A stretch of 59,731 nucleotides of DNA. Origin: a bacterium. Lineage in GTDB: Bacteria; Hydrothermota; UBA3073; JACQXS01; JAGMCI01. Position numbers and translations under genes: made by a program. The stretch covers positions 1 through 59,731 of the forward strand of contig JASEGA010000011.1 in assembly GCA_030018315.1 (NCBI GenBank), in the 5' to 3' direction. The notes beneath the pieces are model-generated. The model was given only the letters and a program-made list of their open reading frames with translations. It searched no databases and had not been told where the DNA came from. This document shows, piece after piece, positions 15,259-27,480 of this stretch. The stretch's first letter is position 1, and every line of letters starts with the position of its first letter.

Positions 15259-18200
15259 TCAGCGAGGACTCAGCGAGGCAAGTAATGCTCTCACTCCTGT
15301 TCCAGCCGGAATTAAGCTACCCATTAAAACATTTTCCTTCATTCCAAGTAATGTATCCTTTTTTCCTTGAATAGCGGCATCTGTAAGTACTCTTGTAGTC
15401 TCCTGGAATGAGGCAGCTGAAATAAATGAATCCGTAGTCAGAATTGAGCGCGTAACGCCCAAAAGGATAGGCTCAAATGTAGCCCCTTTACCGCCGAGCT
15501 CTGCAATCTTATCATTCTCATCCATTAACTTTAATTTGTTGACCAGTTCTTCCTCAACAAACATTGTGTCACCCGGCTCTTTTATCCGTACACTAGCTAA
15601 CATCTGACGTACAACAAGTCCTATATGTTTATCATCTATCTTGACCCCTTGCAGTCTGTAAACTTCCTGAATCTGATTAACAAGGAATTCCTGTGCAGCT
15701 TGCACTCCCTTTATTCTCAATACATCGTGCGGATCAATAGGTCCTTCAGTCAGCTTGTCACCCGCTTTAACTTCCTCACCATTATAGACAAGCAGATGCT
15801 TTCCGTAAGGAATACGATACGCCCTCTGTTCATGTGTTCCCTGAATTGCAATAATTCTATAGCCATGTTCTGGTTGCTTAAACTCCACTATCCCATCAAT
15901 CTCAGTAACAATTGCTTTATTATTTGGATGCCTAGCTTCGAATAGTTCTATCACTCTAGGAAGACCGCCAGTGATATCACGTGTCTTTGTAATTTCACGT
16001 GGAATCTTAGCAAGTATATCACCTGAAGATACCTTTGCTCCATCTTGCACAAGTATATGCGCTTTTATAGGAAGTAAGTAACTTCCAAGCTTACTCCCAT
16101 CCTTACACACATGTAATTCAGGATGAATCTTCCTGTGAGCCACCACAACTGGCTGTTTTCTACCTGTTCGTTCATCGTACTCTAGTCTGTATGTAACATT
16201 TTCTATTAAGCCAGAAAACTTCACATTTCCATCAGCATTAGAGATTATCGGAAATGAATACGGGTCCCATTCAAACATAATCTTATCTTTAGGTACAAAT
16301 TCACCATCTTGCACTCTAACTGCCGCTCCGTATGGGACCTTGTAAGAAAGCTTCCCCATCTTGTGTTCTAAGTGAATTTTCCCATCTTTAAAGCCGCATA
16401 CCTGAACTCCATCTTTCCGAGTATAAAGTTTTAAGTTCTCAAATCTAACCTTTCCTTCGTGTGGAGCCTTCATCTGTGATTCCTTAGCTATTCGGGTAGC
16501 TATCCCTCCTATATGGAATGTGCGTAGTGTTAACTGTGTGCCGGGTTCACCAATTGACTGAGCTGCTACCACACCCACCGCTTCACCAATTTCTACTAAT
16601 CTACCTGTAGCAAGATTCCTACCGTAACACTTTTGACAAACTCCACGTTTCGCCTCACAAGTAAGCACAGACCTAATCCGCACCTTTTCTATTCTACATT
16701 CCTCAATCTCTAAAGCCTTATCCTCTGTAACTTCTTGCCCTCCAAATACTATCACACGTGAAGTTATTGGGTTAATCACATCTTCAAGCACAAACCTACC
16801 TTCAATGCGTTCAGATATAGGCTCTATAATCTGCTCACCTTCTTTTATTGGGCCAACATCTATCCCCATAATTGTACCACAATCTTCCTCAGTTATTATG
16901 ATATCTTGGACTGCATCTACAAGCTTCCTTGTGAGATATCCTGCTTGTGCAGTCTTAAGTGCAGTATCTGTTAGCCCTTTTCTTGCCCCATGAGTAGATA
17001 TGAAGTATTCAAGTACATTTAAGCCTTCTCTAAAATTTGAAGTTATAGGAGTCTCTATAATTTCACCTACCTCGCCGCCCATCTTAGGTCTTGTCATAAG
17101 TCCCCTAACTCCTGTAATCTGCCGTACTTGGTCCATATTACCTCTTGCACCTGATTTAGCCATCATATATAATGGATTAAAACCACCCTTATCTTGTTCA
17201 AGTGCACGCAGAGTCTCCTTCTCAATCCGATTCGTTGCATGTATCCAAGTATCTATAACTGTATTATACCTTTCACTTTCAGTTATTACCCCTTTCTTGT
17301 ATCCATCTTGAATCCGCTCGACCTCCGTAAGTGCACGCTCTATAATCTCATGCTTATGCTCAGGAATTATCATATCATTTATTCCTATAGTTAACCCGGA
17401 CTGTGTAGAGTATTCGTAACCAAGTCTTTTTAAATCGTCAAGAAACTTTACTATTACATAACTTCCAAACTTTATATAAATAGCCTTAATAAGTTCTCTT
17501 AATTCATTTTTATCTAATGTCTTATTAACAAATTCCATCCCTTCTGGAAGAATCTGATTAAAGATTACCCTTCCTATAGTCGTATTAATAAACTTATCAC
17601 CGACCCAGTATCTTATCCTTGTATGGAGTGCCACCTCTCCTTGTAAATGCGTATTGTAATACGCCACTACTTCATCAGCGCTCCCAAATACTTTACCCTC
17701 TGTGGGCTCTCCTTCTTTTTCTTTTGTCAGCCAATACACTCCTACTACAACATCCTGAGTTGGCACAGAAATAGGACTACCATTAGCGGGTGATAGAATA
17801 TTATTTGCAGAAAGCATTAGAATAAGGGACTCAATTTGCGCCTCAGCCGATAATGGGACATGGACTGCCATTTGGTCACCATCAAAATCTGCATTAAATG
17901 GGACACAGATTAGCGGCGATATCCTTATGGCTTTACCTTCTACTAATTTTGGCATAAAAGCTTGTAACGAAAGTCTATGTAATGTCGGTGCCCGATTTAA
18001 CAGCACTGGCCTATTCTTCACTATACGCTCAAGGATACCCCATACCTCTTTTGCTCCCTCCTCAAGTAGTTTCCTTGCCACCTTTACTGACTGGGCATAG
18101 CCTTCTTTCTCAAGTTCTCTTATGATGAATGGTTTAAAAAGTTCAAGCGCCATTATTTTGGGTATACCACACTCATAGATTTGGAGTTCAGGGTCCACCA

Positions 18201-19227
18201 CAATAACCGACCTACCAGAATAATCTACCCTCTTCCCTAATAAATTACGCCTAAATCTGCCTTGCTTACCTTTTAAAGTATCGGATAGAGACTTTAGTGG
18301 CCGTCCCCCTTTACCTTTGACTGGCGTACTACGCCTCAAATTATCAAACAGAGCTTCAACTGCTTCCTGTAGCATCCTTCTCTCATTCTTAAGAATTATT
18401 TCCGGCGCTTTAATGGCCATTAGATTTTTAAGTCTATTATTCCTTGTTATAATTCTTCTATACAACTCATTCAAATCTGAAGTCGCAAATCTACCGCCCT
18501 CAAGTGGGACAAGAGGACGTAAATCCGGAGGAATTACAGGTAAAACTGTGAGTATCATCCATTTAGGCTCTGTTTGCGACACCCTAAAGCCTTCCACTAT
18601 TTTAAGACGTTGAAGAATTTTTTTCCTCTTTTCCGGTGCAGTCTCTACTTTTATAAGCATCTTTAGATTAGCTGATAGTTCATCAAGGTCAAGTTCGGCT
18701 AATAGATCAATAAGTGCACTTGCTCCCATTTTTGCAACAAAGCCATCAGGATTTTGACTCATTATCCTTTCATAATCTATCTCTGATAGTAAAGTTCCTT
18801 TCTTATAAGGCGTATTTCCCTGATGAATCACGATGTAAGACTCGTAGTAGATTACCCTTTCAATCTTATTCACTGATAAGTCTAACAATAATCCCATCCT
18901 TGATGGTGGGACCTTATAAAACCAAATATGCGCCACAGGTGAAGCTAGCTCTATATGACCCATACGCTCGCGACGCACCCTTGAAAGAGTTACTTCCACC
19001 TTACAACGCTCACAGATTATACCACGATACCTTATCCCTTTATATTTACCACAACTACATTCATAGTCCTTTACGGGACCAAATATATGTTCGCAAAATA
19101 GACCATCTCGCTCTGGCTTCTGAGTCCGGTAATTTATAGTTTCAGCCTTTGTTACCTCCCCCTTTGACCAGCTGTGAATTGTATCAGGCGAGGCTATCCT
19201 TATTTGGATAGCGTTAAAATCCATCAA
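15259..19227 (-). CDS. rpoC: RNA polymerase beta' subunit
   Basis: 1322 aa. It contains the zinc-finger cysteines ([23 protein letters not shown]), the catalytic [14 protein letters not shown] with the Mg2+-binding aspartates, the rudder/lid region and the second zinc site ([13 protein letters not shown]). The Shine-Dalgarno AGGAGGG precedes the ATG at 19227; either of the first two Met codons could serve. The C-terminus contains a duplicated GACTCAGCGAG motif (15257-15280) that encodes LLASLSPR, possibly repeat-derived. It is co-directional with rpoB, 66 nt downstream. Confidence 0.98.
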   Translation of the reverse strand: MMDFNAIQIRIASPDTIHSWSKGEVTKAETINYRTQKPERDGLFCEHIFGPVKDYECSCGKYKGIRYRGIICERCKVEVTLSRVRRERMGHIELASPVAHIWFYKVPPSRMGLLLDLSVNKIERVIYYESYIVIHQGNTPYKKGTLLSEIDYERIMSQNPDGFVAKMGASALIDLLAELDLDELSANLKMLIKVETAPEKRKKILQRLKIVEGFRVSQTEPKWMILTVLPVIPPDLRPLVPLEGGRFATSDLNELYRRIITRNNRLKNLMAIKAPEIILKNERRMLQEAVEALFDNLRRSTPVKGKGGRPLKSLSDTLKGKQGRFRRNLLGKRVDYSGRSVIVVDPELQIYECGIPKIMALELFKPFIIRELEKEGYAQSVKVARKLLEEGAKEVWGILERIVKNRPVLLNRAPTLHRLSLQAFMPKLVEGKAIRISPLICVPFNADFDGDQMAVHVPLSAEAQIESLILMLSANNILSPANGSPISVPTQDVVVGVYWLTKEKEGEPTEGKVFGSADEVVAYYNTHLQGEVALHTRIRYWVGDKFINTTIGRVIFNQILPEGMEFVNKTLDKNELRELIKAIYIKFGSYVIVKFLDDLKRLGYEYSTQSGLTIGINDMIIPEHKHEIIERALTEVERIQDGYKKGVITESERYNTVIDTWIHATNRIEKETLRALEQDKGGFNPLYMMAKSGARGNMDQVRQITGVRGLMTRPKMGGEVGEIIETPITSNFREGLNVLEYFISTHGARKGLTDTALKTAQAGYLTRKLVDAVQDIIITEEDCGTIMGIDVGPIKEGEQIIEPISERIEGRFVLEDVINPITSRVIVFGGQEVTEDKALEIEECRIEKVRIRSVLTCEAKRGVCQKCYGRNLATGRLVEIGEAVGVVAAQSIGEPGTQLTLRTFHIGGIATRIAKESQMKAPHEGKVRFENLKLYTRKDGVQVCGFKDGKIHLEHKMGKLSYKVPYGAAVRVQDGEFVPKDKIMFEWDPYSFPIISNADGNVKFSGLIENVTYRLEYDERTGRKQPVVVAHRKIHPELHVCKDGSKLGSYLLPIKAHILVQDGAKVSSGDILAKIPREITKTRDITGGLPRVIELFEARHPNNKAIVTEIDGIVEFKQPEHGYRIIAIQGTHEQRAYRIPYGKHLLVYNGEEVKAGDKLTEGPIDPHDVLRIKGVQAAQEFLVNQIQEVYRLQGVKIDDKHIGLVVRQMLASVRIKEPGDTMFVEEELVNKLKLMDENDKIAELGGKGATFEPILLGVTRSILTTDSFISAASFQETTRVLTDAAIQGKKDTLLGMKENVLMGSLIPAGTGVRALLASLSPR

Positions 19228-19293
19228 CCCTCCTAGTTAAGTCAGTTATTTTGTGTAAATTAATTCTCCACAGATCCTTCGGATTTGTTTTTT

Positions 19294-22200
19294 TTACACA
19301 ATTTTTCTGACATTCTCCTCCTTTACTAGTTCCATGTCTAAGCAAAGAGCATTTAACTCTTTTAGTAACACATTAAAAGATGTGGGAATCCCAGGTTCCG
19401 GGAATTTATCTCCTTTGATAATCGATTCGTACAAATCTTTCCTCCCAGTTACATCGTCAGATTTAATTGTAAGCATCTCCTGCAAAGTATGGGCTGCACC
19501 ATAGGCTTCAAGAGCCCATACCTCCATTTCACCAAATCTTTGACCTCCAAACTGAGTTTTTCCACCTAGGGGTTGCTGTGTGATTAATGCATACGAACCC
19601 ACGGATCTCGCATGGATTTTGTCCTCTACCATATGACCAAGCTTCATCATGTAAATATATCCAACTGTTACTCTCTCTTTAAATAGCTCACCTGTCCTCC
19701 CATCAAATAGTACGGTCTTACCGTCTTCCGCGAGTCTTGCTTTACAAAGCTCTTTCTTTATTTCTTCAACTGTGACCCCATCAAATACAGGTGACACTGC
19801 CTCAAACCCTAAAATCTTTGCTGCCCAGCCAAGATTGGTTTCAAGTATTTGCCCAATGTTCATCCTTGATGGTACACTTAATGGATTAAGCACAATCTCC
19901 ACATGGGTACCATCAGGTAAATATGGCATATCTTCTTCTGGTATAATTTTGGCTATTGTGCCTTTGTTGCCGTGCCTACCAGAAAGTTTATCACCTATTG
20001 CAACACTACGACGTTCACCAATATAAACCTTTATAATCTTAAGAACCCCGTGTGGTAACTCATCACCCCGTGTAGCCTTATCAATCTCAATCTGCTCCTT
20101 CGCCTTTAATTCACGAATATGTTTAGAGAGGACTTCAGTCTTTATACTACCCCGCCTTGACTCGGCGAGGCGGGCCTGTTTTTTAAGCTCCTTTATTAAA
20201 TACTTTGTACGTGCCTTTATCTCATTCGTACGTCTTTTCATCTCCTGCTTATATAACTGGTCTTCCGATCTTCTCGATAAAATTCTTACATCAATAACTT
20301 TGCCCTTCACTCCTGGTGGAACACGAAGTGAGGAATCCTTCACATCTTGTGCTTTCTCTCCAAAAATAGCTTGTAGAAGCTTCTCTTCTGGAGAAAGTTC
20401 TTTCTCACCCTTAGGTGAAATCTTTCCTACAAGAATATCATCCACATCCACAGAAGCCCCTACTCTAACAATTCCAGACTCATCAAGATTTGCCACTGCT
20501 TCATCTGGAACATTTGGAACATCACGAGTGACTTCTTCTGGGCCAAGAGCTGTATCTCTCACTTCAATTTCAAATTCCTGAATAGTAACTGAAGTAAAAA
20601 CATCATCCCTTAAAAGACTCTCAGAGATAATTATTGCATCCTCAAAATTGTATCCCCTCCATGGCATAAATGCAACTATGACATTCCTTCCAAGTGCAAT
20701 CTTCCCATGCTCAGTTGATGCCCCATCTGCTATTACCTGCCCATTTTTTATTTTATCACCTACCTTGACTATAGGCCGCTGATTAATACATGTATCCTGA
20801 TTTGTTCTTCTAAACTTTATTAATGGGTAATAATCAAGAGAAAATTTATCTCCATCAGGTTTTATTAGTATCCCACTAGCTTCTGCTTTAACCACTCTCC
20901 CACTCCTTTTTGCAATAACCAAAACTCCTGAATCTCTTGCCACTTTTTCTTCTATTCCAGTCCTTACAATTGGCGATTCAGGAAATAAAAGTGGGACTGC
21001 CTGTCGTTGCATATTTGACCCCATAAGAGCACGATTAGCATCGTCATGTTCAAGAAAAGGGATGAGTGCTGCAGTAACACTGACAAGTTGCTTGGGAGAG
21101 ACATCCATATAGTTTACATCTTTTGGACTCACAATAGGAAAACTGCCTCTCTTACGGGCGAGGATTAATGATTGTGTAAATTTACCATCTTCGTCTACTT
21201 GAGTGTTGGCTTGAGCAATTATGTATTTATCTTCCTCATCAGCCGTTAGGTACTCAATTTCGTTAGTCACCCTCCCATTCCTTACTCTCCTGTAAGGGAC
21301 TTCTATTTCTCCATATTCATTTACATTTGCGTATGATGCAAGTGAGGTTATAATTCCTATATTTTGACCCTCAGAAGTTTCTATTGGACATATCCTGCCA
21401 TAATGTGAGTAGTGCACATCTCTTGCCTCAAGTCCTGCAGTATCCCTTGTTAACCCTCCGGGGCCGAGTCTTGATATACGACGCCTATGAGTGAGTTCAG
21501 CTAATGGGTTTGTCTGCTCCATAAATTGGGAAAGCTGTGAAGTGCCAAAAAATTTTTGAAGCACAGTGGTAACAATTGTTGCATTCATAAGTCCTCTCGG
21601 TGTAAGAATTTCACTATCCCTCAACATCATCCGCTCCTTTATCACCCAAGTCAGTCTTGCAAAAGCAATACGAAACTGTTCTTCAAGCAACTCACCTACC
21701 CTTCTTAAGTGGCGATTCCCTAAATGTTCTGGATCATTGACAGTCTCTTCACCCCTTGAGAGAGCTATTATTCCTCTTATTGTATTTACAAAATCTTCAG
21801 GAGAAAGAGCGAGAGACTCAATCTTGGTCCCAAATTTACGGTTTATCCTATGCCGGCCAATTCTTGCAAAATTGTATCTTAACTCATTAAAATACATAGT
21901 ATTAAAGAAAGTCTCAGCTATTGCCCTATCCTGGATAGCTGTTCCTCTGAGCAATGAATATATTCTTAGTAATGCATCGGACTGATTTTCAATTCTTTCT
22001 TTTGCAAGAGTATTTAAGATAAATGGAGGCTCCTTATCCTCGAGGACTTCTACATTCTTCACCCTAAACGATTCTAAGGATGATATAAGCTCTTGGTCAA
22101 CTCTTGTACCAGCTCTTGCAAGTAGAACATTCCGTTTATTGTCTTTAACAGGACTTGATAGAATAAATCCAATAGACTCATTAAGAGGGCGAGTTATTGA

Positions 22201-22845
22201 CTTAAAGAAAAGCTTAAGTATTTGCTCGGTAGTATTGTATCCGAGCGCTTTTAAAAGGGTAGTACATAGAATTTTATGTCTCTTATCAAGTGCTACATGT
22301 AAAACATCGTTTACATCTGTTGAAAATGTTATCCATGGACCACGATAAGGAATTATCTCACCTATAAATAACCTTTTACCTGACGGGTGTATCTCTTCTG
22401 AAAAATAGATACCTGGTGACCTTCTTAACTGACTTACAACAACTCTTTCTACACCATTTATTATAAATGTCCCACGGTCAGTCATAAGTGGAAGCTGTCC
22501 AAGATATACATCTTGCTCAATTGCTTCCTTTGTTGTGCTATCTGATTCACGTGTAATAAGTCTAAACTCACCACGTAATGGAGCTTCATAACTTACGCCA
22601 CGCTCAATAGCCATATCTGGTGAATAATCTGGTGTTCCTATATTATAGCTTCTAAATTCAAGTCTGTATTGCTGATGCGCATCTTCAACAGGAAATGCTT
22701 CCAAGAAAGCAGATTGTAAGCCTTTGGGTTCCCTTTTTGATGGTGGAATATCAAGTTGTAAAAAATCGTTAAAAGAGCTTAGCTGTGCCTCTATAAGGTT
22801 AGGCAGAGTCTTAATTTCCTTTATCTTTTGGTAGCTTTTAATCAT
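19294..22845 (-). CDS. rpoB: RNA polymerase beta subunit
   Basis: 1183 aa. The rifampicin-region sequence [34 protein letters not shown] is intact, with the positions usually altered in resistance looking wild-type. GRHGNKG and the C-terminal [16 protein letters not shown] are present. The ATG overlaps the rplL stop (ATGA). A GC-rich palindrome at 20151-20174 adds RLAESRRGS in the variable coiled-coil stretch before the [12 protein letters not shown] active-site region. Confidence 0.98.
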   Translation of the reverse strand: MIKSYQKIKEIKTLPNLIEAQLSSFNDFLQLDIPPSKREPKGLQSAFLEAFPVEDAHQQYRLEFRSYNIGTPDYSPDMAIERGVSYEAPLRGEFRLITRESDSTTKEAIEQDVYLGQLPLMTDRGTFIINGVERVVVSQLRRSPGIYFSEEIHPSGKRLFIGEIIPYRGPWITFSTDVNDVLHVALDKRHKILCTTLLKALGYNTTEQILKLFFKSITRPLNESIGFILSSPVKDNKRNVLLARAGTRVDQELISSLESFRVKNVEVLEDKEPPFILNTLAKERIENQSDALLRIYSLLRGTAIQDRAIAETFFNTMYFNELRYNFARIGRHRINRKFGTKIESLALSPEDFVNTIRGIIALSRGEETVNDPEHLGNRHLRRVGELLEEQFRIAFARLTWVIKERMMLRDSEILTPRGLMNATIVTTVLQKFFGTSQLSQFMEQTNPLAELTHRRRISRLGPGGLTRDTAGLEARDVHYSHYGRICPIETSEGQNIGIITSLASYANVNEYGEIEVPYRRVRNGRVTNEIEYLTADEEDKYIIAQANTQVDEDGKFTQSLILARKRGSFPIVSPKDVNYMDVSPKQLVSVTAALIPFLEHDDANRALMGSNMQRQAVPLLFPESPIVRTGIEEKVARDSGVLVIAKRSGRVVKAEASGILIKPDGDKFSLDYYPLIKFRRTNQDTCINQRPIVKVGDKIKNGQVIADGASTEHGKIALGRNVIVAFMPWRGYNFEDAIIISESLLRDDVFTSVTIQEFEIEVRDTALGPEEVTRDVPNVPDEAVANLDESGIVRVGASVDVDDILVGKISPKGEKELSPEEKLLQAIFGEKAQDVKDSSLRVPPGVKGKVIDVRILSRRSEDQLYKQEMKRRTNEIKARTKYLIKELKKQARLAESRRGSIKTEVLSKHIRELKAKEQIEIDKATRGDELPHGVLKIIKVYIGERRSVAIGDKLSGRHGNKGTIAKIIPEEDMPYLPDGTHVEIVLNPLSVPSRMNIGQILETNLGWAAKILGFEAVSPVFDGVTVEEIKKELCKARLAEDGKTVLFDGRTGELFKERVTVGYIYMMKLGHMVEDKIHARSVGSYALITQQPLGGKTQFGGQRFGEMEVWALEAYGAAHTLQEMLTIKSDDVTGRKDLYESIIKGDKFPEPGIPTSFNVLLKELNALCLDMELVKEENVRKIV
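20151..20174. repeat. GC-rich palindrome in-frame in rpoB
   Basis: CCCGCC and GGCGGG arms around TTGACTCGGCGA, strikingly GC-rich within an AT-rich gene. It encodes RLAESRRG in a poorly conserved segment, so it reads as a tolerated repeat insertion. Confidence 0.6.
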
Positions 22846-23234
22846 TTTATCTCATAAGTAGCTCCCGCAGCCTCAAGCTTTTTTGCAATTGCTTCTGCTT
22901 CTTCCTTTGAGACTTTCTCTTTGACAGGCTTAGGGGCTGAATCTACAAGCTCTTTTGCTTCTTTTAAACCAAGTCCTGTTATCTCACGGACTACTTTTAT
23001 TACCCTTATTTTATTATCTCCAAATGACTTAAGAATGATATCAAACTGTACCTTTTCCTCTTGCGGCTTAACTTCAGGGACCGCTTGAGCTTGAGGTTGG
23101 GCAACTGGTGCTACTTGAGGAGCAGCTTTTACGCCAAATCGCTCCTCAATCTCTTTCACGAGCTCTGATAGCTCGAGTACAGACATCTTCTCTATAAGCT
23201 CAATTACCTTTTCTTTTGACCCTACTTTTGCCAT
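22842..23234 (-). CDS. rplL: 50S ribosomal protein L7/L12
   Basis: 130-aa stalk protein. It has an N-terminal dimerisation helix ([26 protein letters not shown]), an A/P/Q-rich hinge ([15 protein letters not shown]) and a C-terminal factor-binding domain ([39 protein letters not shown]). It is one nucleotide from rplJ and overlaps rpoB by 4 nt. GTPase factors bind the C-terminal domain. Confidence 0.98.
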   Translation of the reverse strand: MAKVGSKEKVIELIEKMSVLELSELVKEIEERFGVKAAPQVAPVAQPQAQAVPEVKPQEEKVQFDIILKSFGDNKIRVIKVVREITGLGLKEAKELVDSAPKPVKEKVSKEEAEAIAKKLEAAGATYEIK

Positions 23235-23235
23235 T

Positions 23236-23751
23236 TTATACTCCTTTTTTCTTAACTACCTCATCCAATATTAAAACCAATTTTCTTAAGATAGATTGAA
23301 GTGTGAAAATAAGGTTGGATAGAGGGGCTACTAAAATATTTAAAAACTCAGATAATAACACATCACGGCCAGGAATCAATGCTATATCTTTAATCTCACC
23401 GGGAGATAAAATCTTACCATCAAACCACCCCACTTTAAGGTTGGGTGCACCCACTTCCCTCTGAAATTCAGTCAAGATACGTGCAACAAGAACTGGGTCA
23501 TCACCAAAACATATACCAGTGGGTCCATCGAGATACATGGTTAAAGGCTCAATTTTTGCCTTTTGAAGAGCGAATTGGAGTATAGAATTTTTAACCACTT
23601 GATAGCGTAACGAATTTTCGCGCAACCTTCTCCTTAGCTTTCCTATAGTCTCTACATCTAATCCTCTAAAATCTGTAAGCCATATACCTTTGGAATTACT
23701 TAAAGCTGACTTTAGTTCATCCACAATCTTTTCCTTAAGCTCACGTTTCAT
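23236..23751 (-). CDS. rplJ: 50S ribosomal protein L10
   Basis: 171 aa. It anchors the L7/L12 stalk. Motifs are [37 protein letters not shown] and [14 protein letters not shown]. rplA, normally just upstream, is separated from it by about 1.5 kb of IS and MITE debris, so rplJ-rplL-rpoB-rpoC-rpsL probably depends on its own promoter (see 23835-23862). Confidence 0.97.
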   Translation of the reverse strand: MKRELKEKIVDELKSALSNSKGIWLTDFRGLDVETIGKLRRRLRENSLRYQVVKNSILQFALQKAKIEPLTMYLDGPTGICFGDDPVLVARILTEFQREVGAPNLKVGWFDGKILSPGEIKDIALIPGRDVLLSEFLNILVAPLSNLIFTLQSILRKLVLILDEVVKKKGV

Positions 23752-23834
23752 TTTAGATATAACTGCACTCTACCTAAAAATTTTTTATCTATCCTTAATT
23801 AGGGAATAACATTTATTTTCTTATAATTTTTACT

Positions 23835-23862
23835 ATTTTACAACAAAAATCTAAAAAAGCAA
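23835..23862 (-). promoter_or_regulatory. Candidate promoter for rplJL-rpoBC-rpsL
   Basis: TTGCTT (23862-23857), 16-bp spacer, TAAAAT (23840-23835). It lies in a very AT-rich stretch between MITE copy 2 and rplJ. Matches are modest; it is proposed because the upstream operon is interrupted. An L10-leader fold may lie between here and the ATG, but I cannot fold it by eye. Confidence 0.35.
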
Positions 23863-23910
23863 GAATTTTTAAAAATTTAATTTAATTTTCTTAACTTTGT
23901 TAAAAAATTT

Positions 23911-24069
23911 TGCTTTGTTGGATAATTCGCTTTACAAAACTTGCAACACCTTGATTGACACCGATTTATGAGATTCTTCACTTCGTTCAGAATGACAAGG
24001 TCAAAATTGTCTAAAACCAAGTCAGAGGTTGAAAATCAAAGGTACCAAAAATATTTATTCAACAAAGCA
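23911..24069. mobile_element. MITE copy 2
   Basis: 159 bp, nearly identical to copies 1 and 3, with ends TGCTTTGTTGGATAA and TTATTCAACAAAGCA. The target duplication is not clean: the left flank AAAAAATTT recurs only after eight extra bases on the right. It abuts the IS remnant that separates rplA from rplJ. Confidence 0.8.
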
Positions 24070-25212
24070 AGTTTTTTAAAAAATTTTTTATATGCCCTCT
24101 CTAAAATAAGACTTTACAAGCAACTAGAAAGTTGTAAAATCTATTCCTAAGGAGGGCATATACATATAAATCCCGCCCATCGTCAGATGGGCGTGGATAA
24201 ATTTTTCACCAGAGCCTCTAAAGGCTCTTAAAATCTACATCCGCAAGTTTGAACGCCATTTTTCAAAGCGTCTAAGGTCAATTTTTATGGCTTATATTAC
24301 TTGTCTGATGTTGGAATATAAAAGATGTAGCCTCCAAACAATGAGCCAGAAAACTACTCTCACCAGTTATGAGTCCCTCCTATATCATTGATAGGCAGGA
24401 TGAACGACTCCAATACTTCATTTCTAAATTACGAACATGGGACTCAGAAAAATCAAATACTCAACGAATAATAGAGCTACAAAAGACACACTCCACTAAA
24501 ACTTGTAGAAGATGTCTTGTTTGACAGTTGGTATTTTAACGAGAGATTCGTAGATCACATCGAGAGTAGGGGAAGCTATTGGATATCAAAAGCGAGGAGT
24601 GATAACTTAATCTGGTTCCTCAATAGGAATTGGTGTCGCGTGGATGACCTCGTGAAAGTCATCCCTTCCGTGAAATATAGGAGATTTGTGTACACTAATT
24701 CTCGTGGGGAAAAACAGAATTATTACATCTATGGATTCGTGGGCAAGGTTAAGCATCTTGGTGGCAGGAAGTATAGAATTGTTATTGTCAAGTCATCGTG
24801 GGAAACTACAAATATGAACGAGATATCTGTTATTGTAAGTAATCACACTGGGCTTGGGAATGAGGAAATATTCACAAGATACAAAAGGAGATGGGAGATA
24901 GAATGCGTATTTCGTGAGCTCAAGGATAATTTTTATTTTGACCGATATCAAGTAAGAAGTCTCGCTGCTATAATGAAGCATTGGCATCTTTGTTTTCTTG
25001 CTTATACTTTTCTTCCCTGAACTTGTTTCAGGGTTACCGGCTCATATAAAAGGGCACTAAACCGTAAGCTATATACGATAGTGGAATATCTTTTTCTGTA
25101 TCGGAGTCTTCAGTCGCTCATCTCTTATATTTGGATTTCAAAGAACAAAGAGGCTTATTTCAAGTCCCTACAATTAAATAGGATATAATTTTATCTAAAT
25201 TTTAACAAAGCA
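24070..25212 (+). mobile_element. Decayed IS4/IS701-type insertion sequence between rplA and rplJ
   Basis: The left part carries an 11-bp inverted repeat TATATGCCCTC / GAGGGCATATA (24089-24099, 24152-24162), whose right arm lies beside the AAGGAGG ribosome site of the lost transposase start. A hairpin (CGCCCATC / GATGGGCG, 24174-24193) follows. The transposase frame is broken before about 24517 and after 25020. The right end ATTTTAACAAAGCA (to 25212) resembles the end motif TGCTTTGTT of the MITEs, so this family may have mobilised them. Exact ends are uncertain. Confidence 0.65.
24517..25020 (+). pseudogene. IS4/IS701-like DDE transposase, C-terminal fragment
   Basis: The readable 167 aa start mid-protein at FDSWYFNERFVDHIESRG, the second-Asp region of DDE transposases. 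They continue to the conserved YKRRWEIECVFRELKDNFYFDRYQ..., the C1 (Y-R-E) signature with the catalytic Glu. The N-terminal half upstream is broken by frameshifts and stops. The C-terminus is cut at TFLP by a CCCTGA...TCAGGG palindrome (25015-25034). It is a relic, not an active enzyme. Confidence 0.75.
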
Positions 25213-25271
25213 CAGTCTTATCTTATATAGCCTCTTCTCTTTCTATGTTTACTTGTAATTCCTTATCAACT

Positions 25272-25967
25272 TTATTTCATTACTTCTGATACAAATTTTG
25301 GGTCTATTTTTATACTGGGGCTCATTGTTGAGGATAGATAAATACTTTTAAAGTAAGTTCCTTTAGCCCCTGCTGGTTTTGCGTTCCATAACTCTTTTAA
25401 GAATTGAATAACATTTTCCCGAAGTTTATCTGCATCAAACGAAGCCCTGCCTACTACCCCATGAACACACCCTGTTTTATCCATTTTGAATTCAATTTTA
25501 CCGCCTTTTAATTCTCTTACTGCTTTACCTACTTCCTGAGTTACAGTTCCAGTTTTAGGGTTTGGCATAAGTCCCCTTGGTCCGAGTAGTTTACCAAACT
25601 TACTAATTTTTGGCATTAATTCTGGAGTAGCTATTACGATATCGAAATCAAGCCATCCTTCTTGAATCCGATTAAGGAATTCATCTCCACCTGCAAAGTC
25701 AGCACCCGCTTTTTTTGCTTCTTCAATTTTTTCTCCTTCTGCAAGGACAAGGATTCTCCTTGTTTTACCTGTTCCATATGGAAGAGAAACCATTCCTCTA
25801 ACATGATCCTTCTTAGGGTCGATTTCTAATTTCACAGAAATATCTACAGCCTCATCAAACTTGGCTGTAGATAACTCTTTTAATAATTTAATTGCACTTG
25901 AGACTTCATAAAGACGTCCCTTTTCTACTTTACTCTCAATTTCACGGAATCTTTTTGATCTCTTCAT
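25272..25967 (-). CDS. rplA: 50S ribosomal protein L1
   Basis: 231 aa. Typical motifs are [35 protein letters not shown] and [17 protein letters not shown]. It binds 23S rRNA in the L1 stalk and commonly represses its own operon. It overlaps rplK by 4 nt (ATGA). It is the last gene of the secE-nusG-rplK-rplA run before the IS debris. Confidence 0.98.
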   Translation of the reverse strand: MKRSKRFREIESKVEKGRLYEVSSAIKLLKELSTAKFDEAVDISVKLEIDPKKDHVRGMVSLPYGTGKTRRILVLAEGEKIEEAKKAGADFAGGDEFLNRIQEGWLDFDIVIATPELMPKISKFGKLLGPRGLMPNPKTGTVTQEVGKAVRELKGGKIEFKMDKTGCVHGVVGRASFDADKLRENVIQFLKELWNAKPAGAKGTYFKSIYLSSTMSPSIKIDPKFVSEVMK

Positions 25968-26389
25968 TCTTCCACTTCTATTCCCATACTTTTTGCTGTC
26001 CCCTCAACTATACGCATCGCATCTTCAATAGTATATGCATTAAGGTCTTGCATTTTTTGTCTTACTATCTCTTGGAGTTGTGCACGTTTTATTTTTGCTA
26101 CTTTGTTCTTATTTGGCTCACTAGAGGCTTTTGCAATTCCTACAGCTCTTTTTAACAGCATAGATGCAGGTGGGGTCTTAAGAATAAATTCAAAGCTCTT
26201 ATCATTATATATTGTAATAACAGCTGGAATAATGTATTCCTCGCGTCCTCTTGTTTGATCATTGAATGCTTTACAGAATGCCGGTATATTAATACCATAC
26301 GGACCGAGAGCTGTACCAACAGGAGGTGCAGGTGTAGCTTGACCACCAGGAATTTGGACCTTTATTTTAGCTATAACTTGCTTTGCCAT
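25964..26389 (-). CDS. rplK: 50S ribosomal protein L11
   Basis: 141 aa. It carries the N-terminal proline-rich segment [25 protein letters not shown] and the RNA-binding C-terminal domain ([21 protein letters not shown]). It forms the GTPase-associated centre. It is 3 nt from nusG. Confidence 0.98.
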   Translation of the reverse strand: MAKQVIAKIKVQIPGGQATPAPPVGTALGPYGINIPAFCKAFNDQTRGREEYIIPAVITIYNDKSFEFILKTPPASMLLKRAVGIAKASSEPNKNKVAKIKRAQLQEIVRQKMQDLNAYTIEDAMRIVEGTAKSMGIEVEE

Positions 26390-26392
26390 ATT

Positions 26393-26914
26393 TTAAATTG
26401 GTTCTACTTGAAGAAACCCAACTTCTACAGGAGTCTGTCTACCAAAAATTGTAACCATAAGTTTTATCCTCTCTCTTTCAGGATATATTTCCTCAATTAC
26501 TCCTGTAAAGTCTGCAAATGGGCCATCTATAATTTTAACTGATTCTCCTTTAGTGAAAGGAATTTCAGAAATTTTACTCTCCTCCGGTTTTATATATGCA
26601 AGCATTCTATCCACTTCTTCTTTACTCATATGCTGTGGATTTTTACCCCTACCCCCAAAACCCAACACCCCTGGAGTCCTTGAAATTAACTTAAATAAGA
26701 CATCGTTTGGCTCCATTTGGATTGCTATATAACCTGGGTAAAGTTTTCTCTCTACTGTCATTTTACCCTTCTTCCCTAATTTGGATATCTTCTTTGTTGG
26801 TACAATTACTTCTATTTGGTTATTAACCTCTTGGTGTGCAACTTCCTCCCGAATAAGATTGGCTATTTTATGCTCCTGTCCTGAATATACATGAAGAATA
26901 AACCACTGTCTCAT
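26393..26914 (-). CDS. nusG: Transcription termination/antitermination protein NusG
   Basis: 173 aa from the ATG at 26914 (MRQWFILHVYSGQEHKIANLI), the canonical N-terminus; a longer reading would overlap secE in another frame. The NGN domain is followed by the KOW motif (FTKGESVKIIDGPFADFTG). It couples RNA polymerase to ribosomes or Rho. Its ATG overlaps the secE stop as ATGA. Confidence 0.96.
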   Translation of the reverse strand: MRQWFILHVYSGQEHKIANLIREEVAHQEVNNQIEVIVPTKKISKLGKKGKMTVERKLYPGYIAIQMEPNDVLFKLISRTPGVLGFGGRGKNPQHMSKEEVDRMLAYIKPEESKISEIPFTKGESVKIIDGPFADFTGVIEEIYPERERIKLMVTIFGRQTPVEVGFLQVEPI

Positions 26915-27096
26915 TTCAAAATCCTCCCAACCACATGGGAGAACAAAATATCCATAAATCCTATAAATATTGCAAGTAATAATGAGATAACTATAACTAC
27001 CAAAGTAGAGCCCCACAATTCTTTTCTTTTAGGCCATGCTACTCTTGAAAGCTCTATTCTCATTTCATAAAAAAATTTCTTAATCCTATCCATCAT
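26911..27096 (-). CDS. secE: Preprotein translocase subunit SecE
   Basis: 61 aa single-span protein. The amphipathic helix RIKKFFYEMRIELSRVAWPKRKELWGST contains the conserved W-P-K-R-xE segment, then one transmembrane helix (LVVIVISLLLAIFIGFMDILF). It clamps SecY. It lies 2-3 nt after the tRNA-Trp 3' end, in the standard secE-nusG order. Confidence 0.95.
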   Translation of the reverse strand: MMDRIKKFFYEMRIELSRVAWPKRKELWGSTLVVIVISLLLAIFIGFMDILFSHVVGRILK

Positions 27097-27098
27097 TA

Positions 27099-27173
27099 CA
27101 GGCCTGGGAGGACTCGAACCCCCAACCCCCGGATTTGGAGTCCGGCGCTCTCACCAATTAGAGCTACAGGCCC
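27099..27173 (-). tRNA. tRNA-Trp (CCA)
   Basis: 75-nt cloverleaf with anticodon CCA (plus-strand TGG at 27136-27138), D-arm TAGCTCTAATTGGTGAGAGC and T-arm GGTTCGAGTCC; the acceptor GGGCCTG/CAGGCCT has one G-U pair. It lies between rpmG and secE, as in many bacteria. Confidence 0.93.
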
Positions 27174-27195
27174 AAAAAATAAATTATAAATGCAT

Positions 27196-27345
27196 TTATT
27201 TTGTTTCCTTGTGTATTGTATGCTTTCTGCACCATGGACAGTATTTTTTATACTCAACCCTATCCGGATGTTTTTGCTTATTTTTTGTAGTCGTGTAATT
27301 TCTACGATTACACTCACTACAAGCTAAAGTTATTATAACCCTCAT
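27196..27345 (-). CDS. rpmG: 50S ribosomal protein L33
   Basis: 49 aa ([20 protein letters not shown] ... [16 protein letters not shown]). It keeps four zinc-binding cysteines (C9, C12, C36, C39), so it is the C+ form. Length is normal for L33. The order rpmG-tRNA-Trp-secE-nusG is the usual one. Confidence 0.95.
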   Translation of the reverse strand: MRVIITLACSECNRRNYTTTKNKQKHPDRVEYKKYCPWCRKHTIHKETK

Positions 27346-27397
27346 TCATAAGCCCATGGCCGGAGTTGGGTCGGTGACCCCTTCTCCCGCACTTTTA

Positions 27398-27469
<72 letters not shown>

Positions 27470-27480
27470 ACCAAAAGTGT

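Noticed and set aside
27096-27317. 73-codon frame on the minus strand
   Set aside because: It runs across rpmG and tRNA-Trp in another frame; both of those are clear.
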